64,000 nt of DNA, from NCBI RefSeq assembly GCF_029873635.1, contig NC_080421.1:2976001-3040000 (forward strand), read 5' to 3'. A program made the position numbers and the translations under genes. This DNA comes from Malania oleifera. Taxonomy: Eukaryota; Streptophyta; Magnoliopsida; Santalales; Ximeniaceae. Of the stretch, positions 37,106 to 48,452 are shown one piece after another (the stretch's first letter is position 1; each line of letters starts with the position of its first letter). The notes below the pieces were generated by a model, which had not been told where the DNA came from, ran no database searches, and worked only from the letters and a program-made list of their open reading frames with translations.

Positions 37106-38042
37106 CAATAGGAAAATTTTGATGGAAAGAAGGGAGGTCAACGCTCAATTACACCTTGGATGAGATCACAAACAAATGGCAACTGATTAAGAACTCCACT
37201 AGAGCAAGACTAATTCCAATAGTTTGATGCGCACTCAATAAATCCATCCCACTAATTGGCAGGAGATGGGCAAGACATTAGGCACAGCTCAGACTCAATG
37301 TTCAAATAAGCCCAAATCAGGGAAAGGGGCTTCTTCAGATCACCCAGTTTAGAGCCAATACCAGGTGAGAGGTGGACAAAAATCACTTTACGCTGCTAGG
37401 CAAGGATGACTTCGAAGAAAGTATTGAAGAAGAGAGCCGGTCCATTCAGCAGAGTCAAGAGGTAAAGGCCTAATGTGATACCACTTCCAATCTGGACTAT
37501 GAAGCAAGAAAAAGGAAGATGCAAAACAATCAATGGACATGGAAGGATTAAAGGAAATGGGTGAGGGTGGACAATTACCAGCCACTAGGGATATCCAAGA
37601 CCTGGATGGAGGGCAAGATAAGTTTTCTAATTTCTCTGATATAGAGGATGATTGGAGATCAGGGCACTCTCTATGATAGAGGAGTACAGGCAAAGGCTGG
37701 GAATTGCAAAGTCTTCCATGGGCAAGAGTTTGGGATGCCAAAGTGCAGACTGAGCCTTAGGGCTGGGCTAATGGACGGGGAACTTGCATGCAGATCCAGA
37801 ACAGCAGCAGGCAGATGTGTTGAGATCGGCTAAGAGCAGATTTAAATGCTTAGGAAAATTCCTGGGGGTATCTATTGCAGGATTGAGGTCATGAAGCTTC
37901 TAATGGACTTGGAAATAAGATGCAGATGGACCAAGCAACAATGAAGAGAGCAGCAGGAATAGAACTCCTGCAAGATGAGAAAAAGAGATGAAGAAGACAG
38001 CTTTATGGGTGAATTATGAAGACTTCGACGGGAGGAAGTAGA
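37106..38042. other. Unassigned sequence
   Basis: GC-richer than the surroundings, with short frames on both strands (for example 37388-37741 minus). Part may be a decayed retroelement leader; I could not identify it. Confidence 0.3.
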
Positions 38043-38149
38043 CAAGGTGTAGAGGCCCGGAAAATTTAATTAATGAAAATAATAAAAGAAAAAGAAATGA
38101 AAGAGAAGGAAAAGGAAAAGGAAAAGGAAAAAGTAAAAGGGAGATCAGC

Positions 38150-38383
38150 AAGGGTTTATCAACGAATCAATGGTCTTCGTCGACAAATGTCCCTATGGGA
38201 CTCGTCAACGAAGTACACGTGTCTCGTCGACGTGAAGATACCGAGAGTCAGGGGGTTTGTCGGCGAACCAGCCTCCCGAGATTCAAGGAATTTCAGGTTC
38301 ATCGGCGAACTAGCCTCCTCGTCAACGAAGTGTCTTCTTGGGATCGTCAACGAATCACTTTAACTCGTCGACGAACGCTGACC
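38150..38383 (+). promoter_or_regulatory. Array of about eight TCGTCGACGAA-type motifs in U3 of LTR B
   Basis: Half- and full-palindromic copies of (T)CGTC(G/A)ACGAA are spread over some 230 bp and end within 20 bp of the TATA box. This is the layout of an LTR enhancer. Confidence 0.6.
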
Positions 38384-38588
38384 TATAAATAGACCCCGGG
38401 TCATTTTCAGCGTAATTTCTCTCATTTTCTCTCTCTCTCTCTCTCTCTCGAGGGTTTCAATCCTCCTCTCTCTCTTCGATTTCGGCTTCGTTATAGCCGG
38501 GACTAACAATCAGGAACCGCCACGAGATTCGTAGGAAGATTTTCTGTAACTTAATCGGGGCAGATTTTCAATTTGGAGTCCCAGGCAC

Positions 38589-39059
38589 TAGGGGTCATAA
38601 TTCAGGGAAACCCGAATTAACCGACCGAAATTGGTCAGTTCGGTTCGGTTAAGAACACAAGATCGGTCGGTTCAGTTATGGTTTTACAAAGTTCGGTTAA
38701 TCGGTTCGGTTAAGAGGAATGTTAATTCGGTTAACCGAAATAACTGATTTAATAATTAATTGAAATTTAAATATAAATTAATATATGTTAACTTGTTAAT
38801 ATGTTAATTAGTATATGCTAATTTGTCAATATGTTAATTAGTATATGTTAATTTGTTAATATGTTAATTAATATTTGGTAAAAAAAATCTACAATTATAT
38901 TATGTTTTTATTAATTAATTTCAAATTAATTCGGTCAGGTTCAGTTCAGTGAGGCCCCTCTATTTAGTTGGTTCGGTTAACAGTTCTCATTAACCGAAAA
39001 TTTCGGTTAATTCAGTTAATTAACCGAATTTGGCCGAACTGACCGTTTGCTCACCCCTA
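38589..39059. mobile_element. Non-autonomous hAT element inside LTR B
   Basis: 471 bp with ends TAGGGGT and ACCCCTA. The 8-bp flanks CCAGGCAC (38581-38588) and CCAGACAC (39060-39067) agree at 7 of 8. The inside is rich in CGGTTCGGTTAA and TTAACCGAA in both directions, a common plant hAT-MITE style. Confidence 0.85.
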
Positions 39060-39734
39060 CCAGACACTATCCCAAAATCAAGGTAAGTAAAGTATTTTAG
39101 GGTTTAATGAATTATTTGAAGTATTCGGAACCTAAGAAGTGCTAAATGAGAATTGTTCTAGGAATTGAGTTGATTAATTAGGGGAAATGTGAATTTCAAG
39201 TTTTTGAACTACGAACGCCGTGGAACATAGGATTTAGGGTGTAAGTGGATCTCTCAGTAAGTAAGGCAAGGGGAATAAATTATAGCTGTATTTTAGAAAT
39301 TATGGGTTGAATAAATATGTGAAAATGGTGATATGATATTTTGACTGTATATATTATGATATGAATAATAGACCAAACTGTGTGACATATGAGTTATACT
39401 GAGAACATGTTTGAAACTGAGTTGCGTGAACTGCATGGTGAATTATGAGAATATGAGACAAACACATATTGAAATGTTTTAGTGCAGAAAAGAATATAAG
39501 AGAAACCCAGTGATGTTTATATACTGAACTATAATGATAAGAGAATTGTTTTATTGAGAAACAATGAAAAACTGATATATCGAAGAGTATTTTCTAAGAA
39601 ATGATGAAATATGTAAACATGGATGTGTACTGGAAAAAAGATGGAACATGATTAAGAAATGATTTCTATGATAAATGTGGTAGTATGAAATAATGATATG
39701 TTTTATACTGAGAAAAGTTGAAATACGTGAAATG

Positions 39735-39965
39735 AGAACCTATTGCGAATACTCAATTTGGAATATTGAAATGTGAATATGGAAATGTGAATACTACAAT
39801 GTGAATATTGAAATGAGAATATGAAAATGTGAATGTTGGGATATGAATACTGAAATGTGAATATTGCAATGCGAATACTACAATGTGAATAATGAATTGT
39901 GAATAGTGAAATGTGAATGTTGAAATGGGAATACTAGAATGTAAATGTGTAAATGTGAAAATGAG
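39735..39965. repeat. Minisatellite of about 15 bp units inside LTR B
   Basis: About 14 units of the type GAATA(T/C)T(G/A)AAATGT. Confidence 0.75.
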
Positions 39966-40895
39966 AACCCTGATGGATGGATTGTGATAGAAAGCACGAT
40001 ACCAATGCTAGCGGATAATAAGTGCAACCACACGGTCTCATGGAGAGTGTGGCGTGACACTCGAATGAGCCAGTGAGAAGGGTAGTTTTGGCCCCTGGAG
40101 TCCGGACCAAGGTTAGGCAGGTCATTCGTACTACAGATGGGTATATGGATTGTTTATTTTGATCTAACCGGGTACCGCGGATTAGATCCAGCCTTCGGGC
40201 CGCACAACCTCGATCAACCATGGGGCGAAGCATGGCGTGGAGAATATCCTCAGGGCAGTCATGAGTTGCAGACGCACATGTATTGGTTACCGAGAACACT
40301 CATGTGCTAGATGATGAAATGGAAATGAGAAAAGAAAGAGTGTGAGTTTAATAACATAAATAAATAAGGCGAAGTAGAACTCTCCGCCTAAGAGCTTACT
40401 GAGTAAGGTGAGTGCTCTGATAAGCATCAGTTGTAGTCATGCCTGAGTTAATCAGGCAGGCTTATAAACAATATCAGAGCAGAGGGGAGCTACATGTATG
40501 AGCGTGTAATCTCCCCTATCCCCGGGAGCTTTCGTTTATAAATATGGGTTGCATGCGAATGAGTTGAAAAATGGAATTAAAACTTATAAAAGCTTGTGTT
40601 TTATATCTATATAATTATGAGTATAAATTGTATATTTTTCTCGGATGGTATTATCACTGAAATAAGAATATTATGATATAACGAAACTCTTATTGCCACA
40701 CACTGTAAATAATTTATTCCGTCTTACTAAGATGTGTCTCACCCAAATATCTAATATTTTAGGAAATCGTAACAGACCAGGAGATAGAGCTCTAAGATAA
40801 AGAGGAGTTGGAACCCTGATAGACAAGGTGAGTGTTTTGAGCTAAGGATGTATGATTCCCCTAGAGTTTATGGTTGATTTTTGGGGATGTGTTAG

Positions 40896-40901
<6 letters not shown>

Positions 40902-40929
<28 letters not shown>

Positions 40930-40930
40930 G
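40902..40930. repeat. (TA)n microsatellite in LTR B
   Basis: Simple TA run near the 3' end of LTR B. Confidence 0.9.
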
Positions 40931-42849
40931 GATGGTTAGAACTCTGGTTATTTGTATTCTGAATGGTTTATAAATATTGCCTTCCGCTGTTAGTGCTATT
41001 TGTATGACTGTTTACCCGGAACCCACTTCGGGTCGGGTTATGTTTAAATGGTATCCAAGTTTTTGACGTGACCAATATTTGATTAATATTTATTATTTAT
41101 TGGAGAAAAAAAATGGTATGAAAATCGGGGCGTCACACAAGGCCTATATTTTCTGTTAACGGTTATTTAGTCCTTTAGCAGTATAATTAATTGCTAGAGT
41201 TTGGTTTGTAAAGTGTGAGTTAGTAAGGGTATTATGGTCATTCCAATTGTACTTGACATATATTATAAATAGAGGGAGAGACCTATCATTGAGTTTAGGT
41301 CTTCCATTTTACCCAATTATCCAACATGGTATCAGAGAATTTTGGAAACCTAAACCATAAGTGTTACCACCACCATCAAAACTGAAGCCTAAAACCCAAA
41401 ATTCGCTGCATGCCTATCATCATAAAAGATTTTTCAGTGATACTATAACCCTAGAAAACAGCCAGCAACAGCAGAAAATCAGACCAGTCACAGGAATTTT
41501 CTGGGCAACACTGCCCGTTCAAGAACATCAAATCCACTATAAATTTGACAAAACAAACACCGTAGTCACCCACAGACACTGCCGATATGCCACCCACTGA
41601 AATCCCACCTCCAGGCAGTGTCCAACAAACCAGAGGAAGGCTGCCAGGGCTGACCCCACGTGCCAGCACATGAAGCCACTTTCAGGCATGGCTTTGACCT
41701 GAAATGATCCAGCAGTGATCAATCTCTCTATTAACACGTTATTGGATTTTTTCATGATGTTTTTTGCCCAAAGATCTCACCTTTTTTAATTGCTCATGTG
41801 CAGCACCCAAGGAATGATTGTTTGATGCTTCTTGAAGCAGTTTATCAATGGTTATTGAGTTTATTGGGTCTAAAACAGTGGGATTTGCTGCATTTTTTTT
41901 TATTCAATGTTCCAATTCCTTCCATATATCAAAATATCAAGTTGTTGGACACGTGTTTCGCTCAAAGATCCAATCTTTGTTGTGACCAAACAATCGTGAT
42001 AATTCGTTAGCTGTTGTTCGGTGTTAGTAACAGTCATTGGTGACTTTCATGGAGCAGAGGCAGTGCTCATAAGCAGTTTGTGTGAGGCTGTGGCAGTGTT
42101 ATATAAGTTAGTTGGTGATTTCTCCATGGTAGCTTCAGTGGTCCACTTCTCCAATTGTTCCAGTGCTGTGAGTTGCTTTCTTTGGGCTGTGTCTGAGTTT
42201 CTTGGTGCTGTGGCAGTCTTGTACTGATTTATTTATGACTTGTTCATGGTTGGTCACCCTGTTCTGATTGTTCCAGCAATTAATCTTACGGCCATTGGTC
42301 TGAGTTTATGAATGTTGGGACAGAGTTTGCAAATCCCAAAAGTATGGTTCCTTCATTAGTCACTTGTTTGAGTGAACCACGTGCTGTGACTATATCAGAG
42401 GAGGAGTATTCAAGGTTTCTACAGTATCAATCATCTCAAAAAGAATCTTATCACATTGCATCTTTTGCCCATAAAGTTAATCCTACAGTCTGTATGTCAT
42501 CTGATATCCTACTTATTAGTCCTTGGATTATTGATTCTACTACCACTGACCATTTAACAAGTGCAACAAACTTCCTTTCTGATCTCCAATATCCTAAAAA
42601 TCTACCTCAAGTTACCCTTGTTGATAGCTCCACTATTATTGTTAAGGGGATAGGAACAGTAAATTCTACTCCCTCCATCTCTCTTTATTTTTCTTTATAC
42701 ATTCCTAGATCTCCTTTCAATCTCAAGTCAGCTAGTAAGCTTACAAAGTCACTAAATTGTTCCGTTACATTCTTTCCTGATTCTATGGTTATTCAAGACC
42801 TGAAGACAAGAAAGACAATTGGCACAGGACGTGAGGCTCGTGGACTTTA

Positions 42850-45360
42850 TGTAAAAACCCCAAAAAGAAATATAAAAGATTAGTGGATTGATTTCAAAAA
42901 AAATAAATAAATAAATAAATAAATAAATATTTAATTAACTAATTAATTAATCGAATTTAAAAGAAAAAGAAAAAAAAATTAATTAATTAAAATTTATTTT
43001 TTTTTATTTATAAAATATATTATTATTAATATTAATTAAATTTATTATTATTTTTATTATTATTATAACCACCTGAAGCTTCTTGAAGCTTCAGGTGGAT
43101 TCTAAATTTACGCGCAGTATTATTTTCATCTTCTTCTTCTTCTTTTCTTTTCTTTTCTTTTCTTTTCTATTCTCATGCAACTCTCTGAACTCTCTCTCTC
43201 TCCTCACGTTCTCTCTCCCTCTCTCCTTGATTTTGTGACAGATTTTCAACCGATCGAAAATCCGAAGATACTATTGGACTCCATTCGCCGCTGCCGTCAT
43301 TTCTACCGAAGCGGATCAGTGGTAGGAGCGGTGTAAGCGTATTCCCTGGGATAAGTCATTTCTCCCTTTTTCTTTAATTTCTTGCAAAATATAAGTCCAA
43401 TTGACGAACGGACACCACCACGAGAATCTAGAGATGATTCTCTACAAGTCTAGTGAGACGGAATTCTCGTGGGGGTGTCGGGCCAAAACCCCAAATTTGG
43501 GGTGCGGCGATTATTAAAGGACTTATTTTTAATTAATTAGCATTAATTTAGAAATGCTAAAATATTAAGCATCTAAGACTGAAGTAGGATTTCTGAAATT
43601 TAGGGCTCGGGTGAGCGCCGCGGGTGTAATTTTGGGACCCGCAGGCAAAATTTGAAAAATTAAGTAGGGATATTAAATAATAGTTTAAATATTAATTTGA
43701 GGTATATGGAACCTAAGGAAGGTTAGATGAGTATTATTTTGGAGAAATAGATTAATTAATCTGGGGAAAAATGTAAATTTCAGGAGTTGAATTTCGGACG
43801 CTAAGGACGTAAGATTTGGGTCCTAAAGAATTTTTCAATAGTCAGGTAAGGGAATAAACTAAAGCAGTAATTTTTCATACAAATTATTATTGATTATGAG
43901 TAAATTTATTTTCAGAAAAGCATATGTTATATTGTGTATTACGAATGAAATGTACGATTGGGAAAATACTGTTATGATGATTAAAATGTATATGTATGTA
44001 TGAGATGTAAGGAATTCACAATTTTAGAATATGAAGTATGACTTTTAACAGCATATGTGTGGCATGAATATTATTTTATGTGAAATGTATTACGAGGTGA
44101 AAGATTTTACGAACCAAGCATGATTTCAGGTATTATGAAAATATGAGTTATGTTGTGATGGTTTTGACGATTATGTGATAAATGATGTATTTTCAGTATA
44201 TATATACCTAAAACAATTTTGGCACGAGGTCATATATTTATGTTATCAGCACGAGGCCGTATTTATGTTTTTGGCGCGAGGCCATATATTTATGTTATCG
44301 ACACGAGATCGTATTTATGTTATTGGCGCGAGGCCATGTATTTATGTTATCGGCATGAGGCCGTATTTATGCTATCGGCATGAGGCCGTATTTATATTAT
44401 TGGCACGAGGCCATATTTACTATGATTTTGGCGCGAGGCCATATGTATGATTTCGGCGCTAGGTCGTATCTATGTTTTCGGCACGAGGCCGTAATGATGT
44501 TACGTATGATCATGTATTATATGTTTTCACAACCAGGATGTTAGTTTAGTTCAGACCAGGAGCTCGGTACCGTAGCTATAGGTTAATTTTGGCACGAGGC
44601 CTTATTAGTGCTACCGTCCCACGAGAGGGTGGGAGATGGATAGTCGATGTGGCTTTCAGTAGAGTGTGGACGTCCACCTGGCAGTCCGAGCCAGGGTGTG
44701 GCGGGCTCATCGTACTTACAGACATATTTGATTCGACAGTGATCGACCAGCCATTGTCAGGTCCCGCTTTCGGGCTGCACAACCCGTCATGGGAGGTAAT
44801 ACATGATACCAGCTAGCTATTCATCCTAGGTTTATTTTTAGTACGACAATTATAACAGATGATTTTATGTATGTTATGATTTATTAACAGATGTGAAAAT
44901 ATATGTTTACCCAGTACGATATGATAATGTTTATAGAATTATGAAATGTACTGTATACGTATAAATGCATTAAATATTCATGTTGCCACACAGCTGTATT
45001 TAGTTTGTTTTTTCTTACTGAGAAGTGTCTCACCCCCAAACTTAATTAATTTTTCAGGAACCCCTGAGAGACCGGCGGGTCAGGGCCGCCGTTGAGCTAG
45101 TGAGATTACTCTGTGAGAAGGGTAAGAGTTTGTAATAGGGTCAGAGTTATTTTGTGTTTGACCCTATAGATATTTTGATGTATGTGAGGATGTATAGAAT
45201 GCTCTGGCATTATGTTTTATGATTGAATGTTTGAGATTTTATGTTTACTGCTGCTAGGTTTTCCGCTGTGTTTGACAGGTGTCCCCGCTACCCACAGGTT
45301 CGGGTTGACCATTTTATTTATTATGTCATATTTTATGTTAAGAAATTGAGGGTCGCTACA
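42850..45360 (+). mobile_element. Solo LTR of a Ty3/gypsy element inside the copia element (LTR C)
   Basis: Starts TGTAAAAACCCC, ends GGGTCGCTACA, with perfect CTTTA duplications (42845-42849, 45361-45365). 2511 bp without coding domains. It shares TTACTGAGAAGTGTCTCACCC and CGGGCTGCACAACCC with LTR B. A perfect 14-bp inverted repeat CCACCTGAAGCTTC/GAAGCTTCAGGTGG at 43069-43098 lies in U3. It interrupts the copia element, so it is the younger of the two. Confidence 0.9.
44217..44490. repeat. Minisatellite of about 27 bp units inside LTR C
   Basis: About ten units of GGC(A/G)(C/T)GAGGCC(G/A)TATTTATGTTAT with small changes. A stray unit lies at 44588. Confidence 0.85.
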
Positions 45361-47914
45361 CTTTACTACTTTGAGTTGCCTTGTCCACCTATGCCTGCAT
45401 AGTCGCAGCTACACCACTTCAAATCCATCGTCGCCTTGGCCATCCATCCTTGGACAAGTTGAAACAGCTAGTTCCTACATTGAGTCCTGTGTTTAATCTT
45501 GAGTGCGAGTCTTCTCAATTGGGCAAGCATCATCGTGTTCCCTTTGTTTCTCATGCTGACAAACGAGTAGTTAGTCCTTTCATGCTAATTCATTCCGATA
45601 TTTGGGGTCCTAGTCATGTCACATCAAAGTTAGGGTCTCAATACTTTGTTACATTTGTTGATGATTACTCTAGGATGACTTGGTTATATTTAATGAAAGA
45701 TCGTTCCAAGTTTTTTGATATCTTTTTTCTTTTGTTCCCAAAATAAGGACTCAATTTGATATGCTAGTCCGGATACTTCATAGTGATAACGCTAAGGAGT
45801 ATTTTAGTACCCAATTCAGTACTTATATGACTAGCTCTGGTATGATCCATCAGTCCTCTTGTGCCCACACTCCACAACAAAATAAGGCTGCACAGTGGAA
45901 AAACATACATATTCTTGTAGACACTCGTACCCTATTGTATCAAATGAATGTCCCCAAAGTTTTTTGGAGTGATTTTGTGCTGCTCCCTCATCAATAAAAT
46001 GTCATCCTCTGTCCTTGGCAGTAAAATCTCATATTCAGTTATCTTCCCTAAGGCTCCTTTGCTCACCCTTCCTCCTCGTATATTCGGTTGTGTGTCCTTT
46101 GTCCATCAGTTAACTCTAAGAATAGATAAGATGGATCCTCATGCTATCAAATGTATCTTTTTGGTCTATTCTTATACTCAAAAAAAATATCGATGTTATA
46201 GTCCTACTTTACATCGATTTTTTGTCTTTGTTAATGTCATCTTCTTTGAATCTACACCATACTATTCCTTGAGTTCTCAATCCTGATGGTTTCGTGGCTC
46301 GTTTGAAGGTATGCCTTGTTGCTAAGGGCTATACTCAAGTGTATGGTTTGGATTATTCAAACACATTCTCTTCGATCACTAAACTTGCCACAGTACGTCT
46401 ATTCATTTCTTTAGTCACCACTTGTCATTGGCCTTTACATCAATTAGATGTGAAGAATGCTTTCTTACATGGTGTTCTTCATAAGGAGGTATATATGAAG
46501 CAACCACCTGGGTTGGTTGCTCAATGGGAGTTAGACTCAGTATGTCGACTTAAGAAATCATTGTATGGATTAAAATAATCACCAAGGGCATGGTTTGGCC
46601 GTTCTAGTGCTATAGTACTTAGTTTGGCCTTCATTGGTGTGCAGAAGATCACTCTGTTTTTTATCGTCATACTCTATACGGCAAGATCTTGCTTATTGTG
46701 TATGTGGATGACATTGTGATCACTGGTGATGATAAACGAGGCATCCAAGACCTAAAACTTTTCCTACAGAGTAAGTTCCGAACCAAGGACTTGGGACCAT
46801 TGAAGTACTTCTCTGTGTTGCCACACAGAAAGTATGTTCTTGATCTTTTCAATAAGACGAGGCTGTTGGGATCCAAACTGGTTGATACACCCATGGATCC
46901 CAATAGTAAGTTAATGTTAGATATGGGTTATTTGTTGCTTAACCCAAATCGGTATACAATACTTGTCGAAAAGTTGATTTATCTTACAGTCACCCGACCA
47001 GATATATCCTTTGCAACAAGTGTTGTAAGTCAATTTCTCGATTCCACGAGAACAAATCACTGGAATGTAGTAATTCACATTATGAGATATCTTAAAAGTG
47101 CACTAGGGAGATGTCTTTTATATCAGGATTGGAGTCGCACTCATACTTAAGGACGTATAGATACAGATTGGGTTGAGTCACCTTCCAACCGAAGATCCAC
47201 AACCGAGTATTGTATCTTACATATGAACTTGTTTGGCTATGGTGCACACTACATATGAACTTGTTTGGCTAAAGAACATGTTGAAAGAACTAGGTTTTCC
47301 ACATTCTCGACCTATGGAGTTTATATGTGATAATTGAGTTGCTATTCATATTGCCTCCAACCCTGTTTTTATGAGCGGACAAAGCACATTGAGGTTGATT
47401 GTCATTTTATTCGAGAGAAACTTGTCCAAAAGCCTCATTACAACCACTCATGTGAAGTCAAGAGTTTCATCTTGCTGATTTGTTCGCTAAAGCCTTGGAA
47501 GGTACTCATGTGAAATTCATTTGTTACAAGCTAGGAGCATATGATATATATGTTAAAGCTTGAGGGAGAGTGTTAATGATTATTTAGTCATTTAGCATTA
47601 TTATTAATTGTTTGAGTTTGGTTTGTAAAGTGTGAGTTAGTAAGGGTATTATGGTCATTCCTATTGTACTTGACATATACTATAAATAGAGAGAACCCTA
47701 TCACTGAGTTTAGGTCTTCCTTTTTACCCAGTTATTCAACATTTTCTAACACTAAAATCCATCTATAAATGAGTGATCTTATGGCCCGGGGACACCCTAT
47801 GGTCTTAATTTCTTGTACTCTTCAACCACGTTAACATTCTCACTTCAATTACATTTACTTTTTGGATGTGTTCTTTTATACTCTTAATATTCTTATCCAT
47901 ATAACACACATGGT

Positions 47915-48062
47915 GACTATGGTACTAATTTTAAGGGTATTCTATGATCATATCACACACCAAATACACTTCCCCGTTATACCCAGCCTACTCTAATTTT
48001 ATTTAACACATTTTTCCTTCAAATTTTCTTCTACCTGCATAATATATCCATGTAATACCAAT
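47915..48062 (-). mobile_element. RTE LINE fragment
   Basis: TTTTAAGGGTATTCTA(T)GATCA and CCCAGCCTACTCTAATT match the minus-strand LINE copy near 29825-29905. A weaker match may extend left to about 47800. It is short and heavily decayed. Confidence 0.55.
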
Positions 48063-48089
48063 CTACTAGTAGAGACTACTATATGCAAT

Positions 48090-48155
48090 AAAAGGGCATG
48101 CAGGGATCTAGGGAAGGGGCAGTGGATCTATAGTATGCAGCCCTACCTTGCATTT
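48090..48155 (-). mobile_element. Au-like SINE fragment
   Basis: On the minus strand it reads GCAAGGTAGGGCTGCATACT, then CCACTGCCCCTTCCC, then TGCATGCCC followed by TTTTA, which is the 3' half of an Au SINE. Confidence 0.55.
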
Positions 48156-48452
48156 GATGCTAATAACCCTCTCAATGTCAAAAAATGCATTCCTCTTACA
48201 TAGTTGGAAGTTGAAACTCTATTACAATAAGACATCACTATCTCTTGTAAGACCATGTACGAATATATAATTTATATTACAGACTTTCCCATTAGCCACT
48301 ATGCTTACAGTGAAGAGTCTCTCAACATGATACTGCAAAAATATTTTTAGATAATTGACTAAAACCTCTTTAAAAAAAAATTAAACCAGTCATTTTTTAT
48401 AAGGTACCAGGTCCAACAAAGAATCAAGAATAACACACAACAAATTTCAAAC

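Larger units (their letters stand above)
38048..41137 (+). mobile_element. Solo LTR of a Ty3/gypsy element (LTR B)
   Basis: Begins TGTAGAGGCCCGG, ends GGGGCGTCACA, with perfect CAAGG duplications at 38043-38047 and 41138-41142. Its 3090 bp hold no coding domain. A TATAAATAG box lies at 38384-38392, preceded by an array of TCGTC(G/A)ACGAA motifs. Downstream are a hAT insertion, a minisatellite and the block CTTACTAAGATGTGTCTCACCC shared with LTRs A and C. GTCCGGACCA...TCATTCGTACTACAGA and CGGGCCGCACAACC match LTR C in order. Confidence 0.88.
41154..47741 (+). mobile_element. Ty1/copia LTR retrotransposon, broken, split by a gypsy solo LTR
   Basis: LTRs of about 173 bp lie at 41154-41326 and 47571-47741, starting TGTTAA and ending TCCAACA/TTCAACA, with perfect TTTTC duplications (41149-41153, 47742-47746). 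The primer site TGGTATCAGAG follows the 5' LTR and the purine tract TGAGGGAGAG precedes the 3' LTR. Parts in order: leader, gag/protease end (WIIDS...DHLT, 42308-42849), inserted gypsy LTR C, pre-integrase and integrase (HRRLGHPS, HSDIWGP), reverse transcriptase (YVDDI near 46700) and RNase H remnants. It is broken in many places. By eye the LTRs differ at about 16 of 172 positions, so it is fairly old. Confidence 0.93.

Noticed and set aside
44175-44450. Repetitive 91-codon frame
   Set aside because: Translation of the 27-bp minisatellite inside LTR C.
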